A stretch of 5,196 bases of DNA from Promethearchaeota archaeon (GCA_004524425.1 SDNN01000206.1:1-5196); one strand, 5' to 3'. Numbered from the stretch's first letter, positions 1 to 5,196 are shown. The notes: a model not told the origin generated them from the letters alone. Numbers and translations are program-made.

Positions 1-225
1 AAAAAAGAGCAACAGCTTTATTTAACTTTCTTACCGGTAATGAAGGAGTTATTCGATGTAGACGAGAATAAAATTTCTAGAAAGTTAATTTTCAAGTATT
101 ATTCCCATGATGCTGAAGAGTTAGAAATCATCTATAATCATTTTTTAGTCGAGCAGGTGAAGATAATTGAACTCAAATTGTTCAAATACTTTCTGCTCAG
201 ATGTAAAATGCTCGGAAATTCTTAA
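1..225 (+). CDS. C-terminal fragment of an unrecognised protein
   Basis: The reading frame is open from the first base of the window and stops with TAA at 223-225, giving at least 74 residues. An internal ATG at 40 would give 61 residues, but the codons before it are also open, so this is more likely the tail of a longer protein beginning upstream of the window. I do not recognise the family. The visible part is rich in Lys, Glu, Leu and aromatic residues. It looks mostly helical, with a stretch such as ELEIIYNHFLVEQVKIIELK that could be an amphipathic or coiled-coil helix. There is no signal peptide, no clear membrane span and no catalytic motif. It faces the two minus-strand tRNA genes tail-to-tail. 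A chance open frame of this length in AT-rich DNA cannot be excluded. Confidence 0.45.
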   Translation, partial: KKEQQLYLTFLPVMKELFDVDENKISRKLIFKYYSHDAEELEIIYNHFLVEQVKIIELKLFKYFLLRCKMLGNS

Positions 226-258
226 ACTCGTTTAGGATTTCTTTATAATGAGAATTAG

Positions 259-365
259 TGCTTCTGCCGGGATTCGAACCCGGGTCGGCGGGGCTCTTTA
301 CCAAGAGCGCTCATTTCTCTTGATGTGAAAGCCCGCAATGCTTGGCCGGACTACACTACAGAAGC
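259..365 (-). tRNA. tRNA-Glu (anticodon UUC), intron-containing
   Basis: On the minus strand the gene starts GCTTCTG at 365 and closes with CAGAAGC (7 bp acceptor stem) plus discriminator A at 259; no CCA is encoded. The D-arm is GTGT...GGCC...GCAT, with the GG of the D-loop present. The anticodon stem is GCGGG/CCCGC. The T-arm is CCGGG, loop TTCGAAT, CCCGG. After removal of a 32-nt intron the anticodon loop is CTTTCAC, with U33 and anticodon UUC, so the tRNA is glutamate. The D-arm sequence closely resembles other archaeal tRNA-Glu genes. Mature length is 75 nt including the discriminator, with a 4-nt variable loop. Downstream on the minus strand there is no obvious U-run. Confidence 0.93.
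294..325 (-). other. tRNA-Glu intron (32 nt, position 37/38)
   Basis: The precursor folds into a textbook archaeal bulge-helix-bulge. Exon CTTT (nt 32-35) pairs with intron AAAG as the 4-bp central helix. The 5' bulge is CA^C and the 3' bulge is AG^C. The intron helix is ATCAAGAG with CTCTTGGT (8 bp including one G-U), and the exon helix is GCGGG/CCCGC. Cleavage after the second bulge base places the intron between nucleotides 37 and 38, the commonest archaeal site. This motif is known to be cut by the tRNA splicing endonuclease EndA. The boundaries come from this structure, not from RNA data. Confidence 0.88.
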
Positions 366-394
366 TTTTTAGGGATCTATTTAGCAAATTCTAG

Positions 395-403
395 TTAAAA
401 ATT
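395..403 (-). promoter_or_regulatory. Possible TATA box for tRNA-Glu
   Basis: The minus-strand sequence AATTTTTAA is centred about 34 bp upstream of the tRNA-Glu 5' end. That is a suitable distance for an archaeal TATA box with transcription starting a few bases before the tRNA. A similar element sits at almost the same distance before tRNA-Leu. The region is AT-rich throughout, so the call is weak. Confidence 0.25.
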
Positions 404-503
404 ATGTTCAACTAGCATCCTAGAGTAAATTTTTTAATATATTACAGAATTAAAAATTTTCCATTCTTAAATTGAAGAGAAAACAGTTATTGTTGATATT
501 CAA

Positions 504-511
504 ATAAAAAA
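504..511 (-). terminator. U-run terminator after tRNA-Leu
   Basis: Immediately downstream of the tRNA-Leu 3' end the minus strand reads TCT followed by TTTTT and ATTT (plus-strand A-run at 506-511). Oligo-U tracts are the usual archaeal intrinsic termination signal. Its position a few bases beyond the tRNA suggests that tRNA-Leu is transcribed separately from tRNA-Glu. Confidence 0.45.
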
Positions 512-513
512 GA

Positions 514-622
514 TGCGGGAAGAGGGATTTGAACCCCCGAACTCCTACGAGACTGGATTCTAACTCTGGCTGGATTTTAAATCCAGTGTCCAGCGCCTTT
601 AACCATACTTGGCAATTCCCGC
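514..622 (-). tRNA. tRNA-Leu, best read as anticodon UAG, intron-containing
   Basis: On the minus strand the acceptor stem is GCGGGAA/TTCCCGC with discriminator A at 514; no CCA is encoded. The D-stem is GCC/GGC with a GG-containing loop. The long variable arm (CTC, loop GTAG, GAG) and the overall plan identify a class II tRNA-Leu. The T-arm is GGGGG, loop TTCAAAT, CCCTC. Nucleotide 26 (G) is followed by CTGGA, which must be the 5' half of the anticodon stem. Its 3' half is the TCCAG directly before the variable arm. Removing 24 nt between positions 32 and 33 gives loop CTTAGAA, with U33 and anticodon UAG. Mature length is 85 nt. The intron contains a second hairpin that reads UAA, so software could name this tRNA-Leu(UAA). 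The leucine identity is secure; the choice of UAG rests on the splice motif. Confidence 0.88.
564..587 (-). other. tRNA-Leu intron (24 nt, non-canonical position 32/33)
   Basis: Exon CTGG (nt 27-30) pairs with intron CCAG as a 4-bp central helix. The 3-nt bulges are AC^A and AG^T, and the intron helix is CTGGATT/AATCCAG. There is no matching exon-side helix, so this is a relaxed (half) bulge-helix-bulge. Cleavage after the second base of each bulge joins C32 to U33 and restores a perfect 5-bp anticodon stem with a 7-nt loop. Archaeal introns outside 37/38 with relaxed motifs are known, mainly where EndA has broad specificity. Positions 2-18 of the intron copy the mature anticodon stem-loop at 15 of 17 bases. 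Confidence 0.75.
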
Positions 623-652
623 AAGAAACATATTTTCTAAACATTCCAAAAT

Positions 653-661
653 CTATATTAA
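653..661 (-). promoter_or_regulatory. Possible TATA box for tRNA-Leu
   Basis: The minus-strand element TTAATATAG is centred about 35 bp upstream of the tRNA-Leu 5' end, matching the spacing of the candidate before tRNA-Glu. A second AT element (662-669) lies slightly further away. This is a weak call because the surrounding DNA is AT-rich. Confidence 0.3.
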
Positions 662-702
662 CTTATATTCCAAGGTTAATAATTTTTTTATTTCGTTAAA
701 AA

Positions 703-716
703 AAATAAATATTTAA
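703..716 (+). promoter_or_regulatory. Possible promoter of the Roadblock/LC7 gene
   Basis: A run of A bases leads into ATAAATATTTA at 705-715, about 70 bp before the ATG of the Roadblock gene. This could be a BRE/TATA element giving a 5' leader of roughly 45 nt. The minus-strand tRNA-Leu lies on the other side, so this divergent spacer must carry both promoters. No strong Shine-Dalgarno sequence precedes the ATG. Confidence 0.28.
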
Positions 717-782
717 GAATTAAATAGCTTGATATTAGTATTATTACATAGAATCATAAGAAATGATTAATTTACCGAGCTA

Positions 783-1784
783 ATGAGCGTTAGAGAATCT
801 TTAATCAAACACCTGACATCTATCCTTCGCGCCTCTAAAAGTACGATATTAGTTGTTCTCTGTGATCTTAATGGTCTTTCTATAGCCAAGATCGGACGCA
901 AAAGCGAAATTGAAATTGATGTTAACCAAATTACTAGTTTAGCTGCCGCTGCTTTTTCTGCCAGCGTAGAAAATTGGGATGATTTACAGATTAAAAATCA
1001 AATCATCAGTTTCACTTATTTTGATCGAATCTGTCTAATCAGCATAAGAATAAACGATACGCTTTTAACAATAGTCCATAAGTACACCGAGCAATGGCCT
1101 TTAGACGCAGATAACTTGGCTAGTGCGATGTATCATTTAAAAAAAGAGATTAATGAATTTTTTGGGAGTTCTGATGAAATTTCCGAAGAGGAAATTGAAG
1201 AATTCTCGAATAACGTGCGAAGTGCCATTTATCTTTTTGGAATGGGAACTGAAGTTCCCTTCGTTTCTTACACTCCAGAAGATTTCAATAAATCGAATAG
1301 CCTTCCATTTATAAGTACGGTTTTAGACTCACTACAGCACCAAATATTCATTAGATATAGTTTAGTTGTGCCCTCAGGTCTGACTCTTGACGCTCGAGAA
1401 ATAAGCGGTCAAAATTTAAATATAGGCATTGAAGCCTTTTCCGCAAATGCCAACCTAGGTTGGGGGAAAATGAAGGAAGAATCGGAAGGAAGTGCTTTAG
1501 GAGACCTTCTTTGCTATATCGCCATTTCAGGACATAATGCAGAGAATTTTTATGGAATCATATCCTGTCCTTCAGGTAAATTGGATTTTACAACATCTAA
1601 TGAAGCGAAGAACACGGAAGAAATATCATTCGTGGGATTATTTCCTTTAGAATATGGAGGAATTCCCGTCTTGGGTGAATCTAGGAACATAACTTATTCA
1701 ATATTAGAGATATTGGGAAAGGATCCTATAACTGAAAAATTCATTGATGCGGTGAATGTGATCACCAGCTCTAAATATGACTAA
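783..1784 (+). CDS. Roadblock/LC7-domain protein with an uncharacterised C-terminal domain
   Basis: This encodes a 333-residue soluble protein with no signal peptide or membrane span. Residues about 5-127 look like a Roadblock/LC7 domain: an N-terminal helix, the strand ILVVLCDLNGLSIAKIG, then the helix QITSLAAAAFSASVENWDDL, two further strands (IISFTYF, CLISIRI, LLTIVHK) and a closing helix. An acidic linker (about 129-141, SSDEISEEEIEEF) leads to a second region (about 175-328). That region contains a similar pattern, SLVVPSGLTLDAR followed by IEAFSANANLGW, and may be a diverged second copy. Roadblock proteins dimerise and act as platforms or regulators for small Ras-like GTPases (for example MglB). 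The family is strongly expanded in Asgard archaea, which is part of the reason for the lineage suggestion. No GTPase gene is visible here, so the partner is unknown. The start is the first in-frame ATG; an upstream ATG at 763 is out of frame. The N-terminal assignment is fairly firm and the C-terminal one tentative. Confidence 0.85.
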   Translation: MSVRESLIKHLTSILRASKSTILVVLCDLNGLSIAKIGRKSEIEIDVNQITSLAAAAFSASVENWDDLQIKNQIISFTYFDRICLISIRINDTLLTIVHKYTEQWPLDADNLASAMYHLKKEINEFFGSSDEISEEEIEEFSNNVRSAIYLFGMGTEVPFVSYTPEDFNKSNSLPFISTVLDSLQHQIFIRYSLVVPSGLTLDAREISGQNLNIGIEAFSANANLGWGKMKEESEGSALGDLLCYIAISGHNAENFYGIISCPSGKLDFTTSNEAKNTEEISFVGLFPLEYGGIPVLGESRNITYSILEILGKDPITEKFIDAVNVITSSKYD

Positions 1785-1800
1785 AATAAAGATTTTATTT
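1784..1800 (+). terminator. Small AT-only inverted repeat after the Roadblock gene
   Basis: AAATAAA, a GAT loop and TTTATTT form a 7-bp palindrome at the stop codon of the Roadblock gene, ending in a T-rich stretch. It could assist termination. It is made of A/T pairs only and could be chance in this base composition. Confidence 0.2.
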
Positions 1801-1811
1801 AATATAAAATA
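1797..1811 (+). promoter_or_regulatory. Possible TATA box for tsr3
   Basis: ATTTAATATAAAATA lies about 50 bp before the tsr3 ATG, giving a predicted leader near 27 nt. A purine-rich GGAAGGAA (about 1840-1847) sits 9 bases before the ATG and may serve as a weak ribosome binding site. Read-through from the Roadblock gene, 72 bp upstream, is an alternative. Confidence 0.3.
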
Positions 1812-1856
1812 TCATATCTATTTTTAAGTTAAGAAATCCGGAAGGAATACATTTAA

Positions 1857-2327
1857 ATGGTAAATCGTAGGTCTGCTAAGAACGCACCAAGATTATATTG
1901 TCTTCATTTTAATGAGTGCGATCCAAAAAAGTGTACGGCACTGAAATTAAAACGCTTTAATCTTATTAAAATTATTAGAAAAATTAAAGGTCCTTTAAAG
2001 AACGCAGTCATATTGAATCCTTTTTCTAAAAAAGAGATCACTTTGCAGGATAGAGAGAGAATATTAAAATACGGGCTAATTGTAATTGATTGTTCTTGGA
2101 AGAAGCTTTTAAAGTTTAGAGATTTAGATTTTCCCTCGGGACGTAAATTGCCCGCGTTAATTGCAGCAAATCCGATTAATTTTGGGAAGTGGGAAAAACT
2201 AAGTTCAGTTGAGGCTTTAGCTGCTGCACTTTATATAACTGGGTTCAAAAATCAAGCTGAATTCTTATTATCTAAATTCCCTTGGGGCAAGGAATTTCTT
2301 AAAATAAATTATAAAAAGAATAAATAG
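1857..2327 (+). CDS. tsr3: Tsr3, 16S rRNA aminocarboxypropyltransferase
   Basis: Tsr3 transfers the 3-amino-3-carboxypropyl group from S-adenosylmethionine to a hypermodified uridine or pseudouridine in the decoding region of small-subunit rRNA. In yeast this completes m1acp3-pseudouridine after Nep1/Emg1. It acts in the cytoplasm during ribosome assembly and has a SPOUT-like knotted fold. The 156-residue sequence carries the family's marks in order: CDPKKCT (21-27), DR at 65-66, VIDCSW (76-81), RKLPALIAANPINFGK (96-111), LSSVEALAAALYI (115-127) and FPWGKEFLKIN (141-151). The length is typical of archaeal members, which lack the acidic tail of the eukaryotic protein. The Lys/Arg-rich surface and C-terminal KKNK suit RNA binding. 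It runs in the same direction as the Roadblock gene (72-bp gap) and converges on the thermosome gene 16 bp downstream. No Nep1 gene is in view. The assignment is confident. Confidence 0.95.
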   Translation: MVNRRSAKNAPRLYCLHFNECDPKKCTALKLKRFNLIKIIRKIKGPLKNAVILNPFSKKEITLQDRERILKYGLIVIDCSWKKLLKFRDLDFPSGRKLPALIAANPINFGKWEKLSSVEALAAALYITGFKNQAEFLLSKFPWGKEFLKINYKKNK

Positions 2328-2340
2328 AAAAAAATAAAAG
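2328..2340 (-). terminator. U-rich terminator of the thermosome gene
   Basis: On the minus strand the 16-bp gap after the thermosome stop reads CTTTTATTTTTTT, a strong oligo-U tract of the kind that terminates archaeal transcription. It ends exactly at the tsr3 stop codon. No equivalent T-run exists on the plus strand, so tsr3 transcripts probably extend into the antisense 3' end of the thermosome gene. Confidence 0.5.
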
Positions 2341-2343
2341 ACT

Positions 2344-3954
2344 TTAGTCCATATCAGGTCCGCCCTTGGAAAGCGAGCCTGCTGCAATAACATCGTCGAT
2401 TTTTAAAATCATCGAGGCTACTTCGGTTGCTGATTGTATTGCTTGAGTGAGTATTGAGAGAGGTTCAAGGACACCTAGCTTCACCATGTCATCTGGTTTT
2501 CCCTCATCTATATTGATACCTATCGCGTTGCTATCACCAGCCTCATGCTTGCTCCTCATTTCTATAACTAGATCAACGGGATTATACCCGGCGTTTTCAA
2601 CGAGGGTTTTAGGAATTATTTCTAAGGCATTTGCATATACTTCAATGGCGAGTTGTTGTCTGCCACCAATAGTTCTGGCAAACGTTCTTAATCTTTTTGC
2701 TAGTTCTATTTCTGCTGCGCCACCCCCCGGGAGTATGTAAGGTACCTCTACTGCAGCTTTCACTACATTTAACGCATCATTAAGCATTCGCTCTGCTTCA
2801 TCGACGACATGTTCTATACCTGCTCTTATTAAGATGCTAACTGCTTTCGGATCAGCGCATTCTGACACAAAAATCATGTTGTCCTCACCAATTTTCTTTT
2901 CTTCAACCTTTCCTGCTTTACCAAGATCTTCGGCTGAGATTTCAAAGATGTTATTGACAATTTTTGCATTAGTTGCTCTTACGAGTTTTTCCATATCAGA
3001 TCGTTTAACTCTTCTCACGGTTAGAATTCCTTCTTTTGCCAAAAAGTTTTGTGCTTTATCATCAACTCCTTTTTGACAAAAAACTACATTGGTTCCTAGT
3101 TCTTTCAGTTTATTGACTCTTTTCTTTAACATATTAGATTCTTCTTCAAGAAATTGATTTATCTGATCTGGTGTTTGGACTCGAATTTCTGCATCGAATT
3201 CAGTCTTCTCAACTTCAAGAGAAGCGCTAATGAGCGCTATTTTGGCATCTCTTACTGATTTAGGCATCATAGGATGAACAACTTCCTTGTCAACAATAAT
3301 GCCATCTAGAATTGAAGTATCTAGAAGGCTCTTCCCTTCTTTTTTAATAATTTGGATCTGATCCAAATCAATTATTATATTTTCTCCTCGTTGTTCTTTA
3401 ATTTGAGATATGGCATCAACAGCAAGATTAGCAAAATGATTTTTTGCTCCAGCAATCAGCTTGCTATTCATTGAGGTTTCAGCAACTTTAATTAATGTAC
3501 TTTTATCATTAATATCAATTTTAGTTGCTAATTCTTGTAGTATTTTTTTACTCCTAACGAGGGCCTTACGATAACCTCGAAAAATGATGGTGGGATGAAC
3601 TTGTTGTTCCATTAATTCTTCAGCCAGATTTAACAATTCTCCAGCTATAATGACACTGGTCGTGGTTCCATCTCCAACTTTATCATCTTGGGTTTTAGCT
3701 ACTTCAATTATCATTTTTGCTGCGGGATGTTCAACATCAATGGTGTCCAAAATCGTGGCACCATCATTAGTAATTGTAACATCTCCTAGTGAATCAACGA
3801 TCATCTTATCCATTCCTTTTGGACCTAAAGTTGTTCTGACTGCTTCCGTAACGGCTTTCGCGGCTGCTATGTTATTTTTTTGGGCATCTTTTCCAGTTTT
3901 TCTTTCAGTCCCTTCTTTTAGAATTACTATAGGGACACCCGACAATTGAGACAT
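2344..3954 (-). CDS. thsA: Thermosome subunit (group II chaperonin)
   Basis: This encodes a 536-residue subunit of the cytosolic double-ring ATP-dependent chaperonin that encloses and folds proteins, the archaeal counterpart of eukaryotic CCT. The N-terminal equatorial part contains [11 protein letters not shown] (41-51), TNDGATILD (62-70) and the nucleotide-binding GDGTT (94-98). The apical domain with its built-in lid covers roughly 210-370. The second equatorial part has [13 protein letters not shown] (383-395, with the family's catalytic Asp at 393), [15 protein letters not shown] (409-423), [15 protein letters not shown] (431-445), LVENAGYNP (451-459) and [16 protein letters not shown] (508-523). 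The C-terminal tail is short ([13 protein letters not shown]) and lacks the GGM repeats of many members. The frame is open 41 codons further upstream, but the start at 3954 ([18 protein letters not shown]) matches the family, and a TATA box lies inside the extension. Whether this is the alpha or beta type cannot be told, so the symbol is generic. Other paralogues would be expected elsewhere in the genome. Confidence 0.97.
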   Translation of the reverse strand: MSQLSGVPIVILKEGTERKTGKDAQKNNIAAAKAVTEAVRTTLGPKGMDKMIVDSLGDVTITNDGATILDTIDVEHPAAKMIIEVAKTQDDKVGDGTTTSVIIAGELLNLAEELMEQQVHPTIIFRGYRKALVRSKKILQELATKIDINDKSTLIKVAETSMNSKLIAGAKNHFANLAVDAISQIKEQRGENIIIDLDQIQIIKKEGKSLLDTSILDGIIVDKEVVHPMMPKSVRDAKIALISASLEVEKTEFDAEIRVQTPDQINQFLEEESNMLKKRVNKLKELGTNVVFCQKGVDDKAQNFLAKEGILTVRRVKRSDMEKLVRATNAKIVNNIFEISAEDLGKAGKVEEKKIGEDNMIFVSECADPKAVSILIRAGIEHVVDEAERMLNDALNVVKAAVEVPYILPGGGAAEIELAKRLRTFARTIGGRQQLAIEVYANALEIIPKTLVENAGYNPVDLVIEMRSKHEAGDSNAIGINIDEGKPDDMVKLGVLEPLSILTQAIQSATEVASMILKIDDVIAAGSLSKGGPDMD

Positions 3955-3991
3955 ATTATCTTCACTTTGTAATATTAAGATTGTATGTTTA

Positions 3992-3999
3992 TTTATATA
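3992..3999 (-). promoter_or_regulatory. TATA box of the thermosome gene
   Basis: The minus-strand sequence TATATAAA, preceded by purine-rich AGAGATC as a possible BRE, lies 38-45 bp upstream of the ATG at 3954. A start site about 25 bp further on would give a short leader of roughly 15 nt containing AGTGAAG as a possible weak ribosome binding site. This placement argues for independent transcription of the chaperonin and against the longer N-terminus. No clear match to known archaeal heat-shock operators was seen. Confidence 0.6.
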
Positions 4000-4007
4000 G
4001 ATCTCTA

Positions 4008-4065
4008 AGTCATAAATTTTTAAAAAAGTTTTCGAAAAATTCTTTTTAAATTTGATTTTATGACT
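4008..4065. repeat. Imperfect inverted repeat upstream of the thermosome promoter
   Basis: AGTCATAAA at 4008-4016 is matched by TTTATGACT at 4057-4065, a perfect 9-bp inverted repeat with a 40-bp spacer. Inside it AAAAAG (4023-4028) can pair with CTTTTT (4042-4047), and the centre holds the palindrome TTTTCGAAAA (4029-4038). The whole could form a long interrupted hairpin. It lies between the argininosuccinate lyase stop and the thermosome TATA box. It might therefore be a terminator structure, a regulator site, or a by-product of AT-rich sequence. Confidence 0.45.
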
Positions 4066-4074
4066 GTTTTTTCT

Positions 4075-4087
4075 CAATAATAAAAGA
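4075..4087 (-). terminator. Possible U-rich terminator after argininosuccinate lyase
   Basis: Directly after the stop codon the minus strand reads TCTTTTATTATT, a T-rich tract consistent with termination before the separately promoted thermosome gene. It is less pure than the tract after the thermosome. Confidence 0.35.
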
Positions 4088-5196
4088 TTAAGCCATGAGA
4101 CTTTTTATTAAATTTTCTCTAATTTTAGTGCTTTTCTTAATATGTTCAATTCTTTCATTATATTTCTTCATGATAGTTACCTTTTTTTGATTTAATAATT
4201 GCAGTGTTTCCTTAATTTGAGATTTAGAAGGAGATCCTTTGCTTATTCGTTTTCCTAACCAAAAATCTAGATCTTTTTTCAACTCGGAAAATTCATCTGG
4301 CAACTCAATCTTTTTATTGTAGATTTTTAACACTAATGCTTCAATTTCTCGTTTTTTTAGAAAATCTCTTGGATTTGTTGAGTTTTTTACTAAATTAGCT
4401 ACAATTTCGTGAGACACTCTGAAGGGGATATCATGATGTTCAACTAAATATTCTGCGAGATCTAAAGCTAAGATATAACTATCATTAATGTTTTCAATCA
4501 TATTTTTTTCCTTTATTTGAATAGTATCAAATATTCCTATAAGCATTTCTATAATGTTAAATAGAGTATCAAAAGAATTTCTGAGCACTGTTTTTAACTC
4601 TTGAAAATCTCGGAAATACCCCGATGGTATAGCTTTAACAATTACCAAAGCGGAGAATAGATTAGATATTAATTTCGAACATTTACTTCGAATCATCTCA
4701 ATGGTATCAGGATTTTTTTTCTGCGGCATGACACTTGAAACTGAACAAAATTCATCACTTAATTCAATGAATTGGAACTCTTTAGTGGACCAGATTAATA
4801 AATCCTCAGCTATTCGAGAAAACTGAACAGAGATCAATGCTAAACACATTAATGTTTCGATGATGTAATCTCTCGAACTAATAGCATCAATAGAATTTTC
4901 TATTGGTTCATAAAATCCAAGTAGTTCAGTTGTTCTATTTCGGTCAATTTTAATATTCGTTCCTCCAATAGAACAGGCACCTAATGGATTGAAATTAACT
5001 CTAAAGTATATCTCTTCAATTCTTACTAAGGATCGTAATATTTGTGAGACATAATTATTAAGATAATGGGCGAAAACACCTAATTGTCCTCCTTGAAGAT
5101 GGGTATAAAGCGGCATGAATGCATTAATCGTTTCTTCAGAACGCTTGAATAAAACATTTATTAATTCAATTAATTTTTCGGATGTTTTATTCAATT
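4088..5196 (-). CDS. argH: Argininosuccinate lyase, C-terminal part (start outside window)
   Basis: Argininosuccinate lyase splits argininosuccinate into arginine and fumarate, the last step of arginine synthesis, and acts as a cytosolic homotetramer. About 369 residues are visible. The frame is open at the window edge and the first possible start is only a TTG at 5194, so roughly 120 N-terminal residues are missing compared with the family. Motifs, counted from the TTG, are MPLYTHLQGGQ (27-37, with the conserved His at 32), NPLGACSIGGTNIKIDR (69-85), NSIDAISSRDY (100-110), the superfamily signature SSVMPQKKNPD (153-163), IPSGYFRDFQELK (189-201), IPFRVSHEIV (256-265) and GKRISKGSPSKSQI (314-327). 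The PFR.(A/S)H and GYxRDxQE segments separate it from fumarase and adenylosuccinate lyase. The usual Gly before SS of the signature is Val here, and the Lys-rich C-terminal tail is a little extended. Either could be lineage drift. It lies upstream of the thermosome gene on the same strand with a 133-bp gap. No argG is visible. Confidence 0.92.
   Translation of the reverse strand, partial: LNKTSEKLIELINVLFKRSEETINAFMPLYTHLQGGQLGVFAHYLNNYVSQILRSLVRIEEIYFRVNFNPLGACSIGGTNIKIDRNRTTELLGFYEPIENSIDAISSRDYIIETLMCLALISVQFSRIAEDLLIWSTKEFQFIELSDEFCSVSSVMPQKKNPDTIEMIRSKCSKLISNLFSALVIVKAIPSGYFRDFQELKTVLRNSFDTLFNIIEMLIGIFDTIQIKEKNMIENINDSYILALDLAEYLVEHHDIPFRVSHEIVANLVKNSTNPRDFLKKREIEALVLKIYNKKIELPDEFSELKKDLDFWLGKRISKGSPSKSQIKETLQLLNQKKVTIMKKYNERIEHIKKSTKIRENLIKSLMA

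Noticed and set aside
569..586. tRNA-Leu read as anticodon UAA using the inner hairpin
   Set aside because: The inner hairpin does not connect directly to nucleotide 26 or to the variable arm. Using it would need two separate removals (7 and 17 nt) with no splice motif, whereas the UAG reading needs one intron with a proper 4-bp helix and 3-nt bulges.
450..644. Minus-strand open frame of 64 codons
   Set aside because: It runs across the whole tRNA-Leu gene, and its translation is simply the tRNA read as codons.
2447..3949. Three plus-strand open frames (2447-2740, 2834-3076, 3650-3949)
   Set aside because: All lie antisense within the strongly conserved thermosome gene and have Ser/Pro-rich compositions typical of shadow frames.
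3955..4087. Known archaeal heat-shock operator upstream of the thermosome
   Set aside because: I looked for a compact palindromic operator overlapping the TATA box. Only the short AGATCT palindrome and the wider inverted repeat were seen, and neither matches a described heat-shock site that I can name with confidence.
1..5196. Mobile elements, CRISPR arrays, toxin-antitoxin or defence genes
   Set aside because: There are no transposase or integrase motifs, no spaced direct repeats and no tRNA-adjacent attachment duplication. All recognised genes are housekeeping or regulatory-scaffold type.

Overview
This AT-rich window appears to come from an archaeal chromosome. It carries a group II chaperonin (thermosome), an archaeal-type Tsr3 rRNA-modifying enzyme, and two tRNA genes that lack encoded CCA ends and contain short introns of the bulge-helix-bulge type. 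It also has TATA-like elements rather than -35/-10 promoters. A large protein with an N-terminal Roadblock/LC7 domain, in an AT-rich archaeal setting, suggests an Asgard (Loki-/Heimdall-like) archaeon. That lineage assignment is an inference, not a proof.

Layout. Positions 1-225 (+) hold the C-terminal end of an unrecognised protein whose start lies outside the window. Positions 259-622 hold two minus-strand tRNA genes. The first is tRNA-Glu(UUC), with a 32-nt intron at the usual 37/38 site. The second is a tRNA-Leu best read as anticodon UAG, with a 24-nt intron at the unusual 32/33 site. Two plus-strand genes follow: a 333-residue Roadblock/LC7 protein (783-1784) and Tsr3 (1857-2327). On the minus strand are the thermosome subunit (2344-3954), which converges tail-to-tail with tsr3 across 16 bp, and the C-terminal three quarters of argininosuccinate lyase (4088 to the window end).

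Functional picture. Most of the content is core information-processing and housekeeping: two tRNAs, an rRNA modification enzyme, protein folding and arginine biosynthesis. There is no sign of a mobile element, CRISPR array or defence cassette. The genes are not an obvious pathway operon. The thermosome seems to have its own promoter, because a good TATA box lies between it and argininosuccinate lyase.

The most striking signal is in the tRNA-Leu gene. Its intron contains a near-copy (15 of 17 bases) of the mature anticodon stem-loop, differing at two loop bases so that the copy reads UAA instead of UAG. This can mislead tRNA callers and raises questions about how the intron arose and how the precursor folds. 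Secondary points of interest are a possible degenerate second Roadblock-like domain in the 333-residue protein and a long imperfect inverted repeat just upstream of the thermosome promoter.
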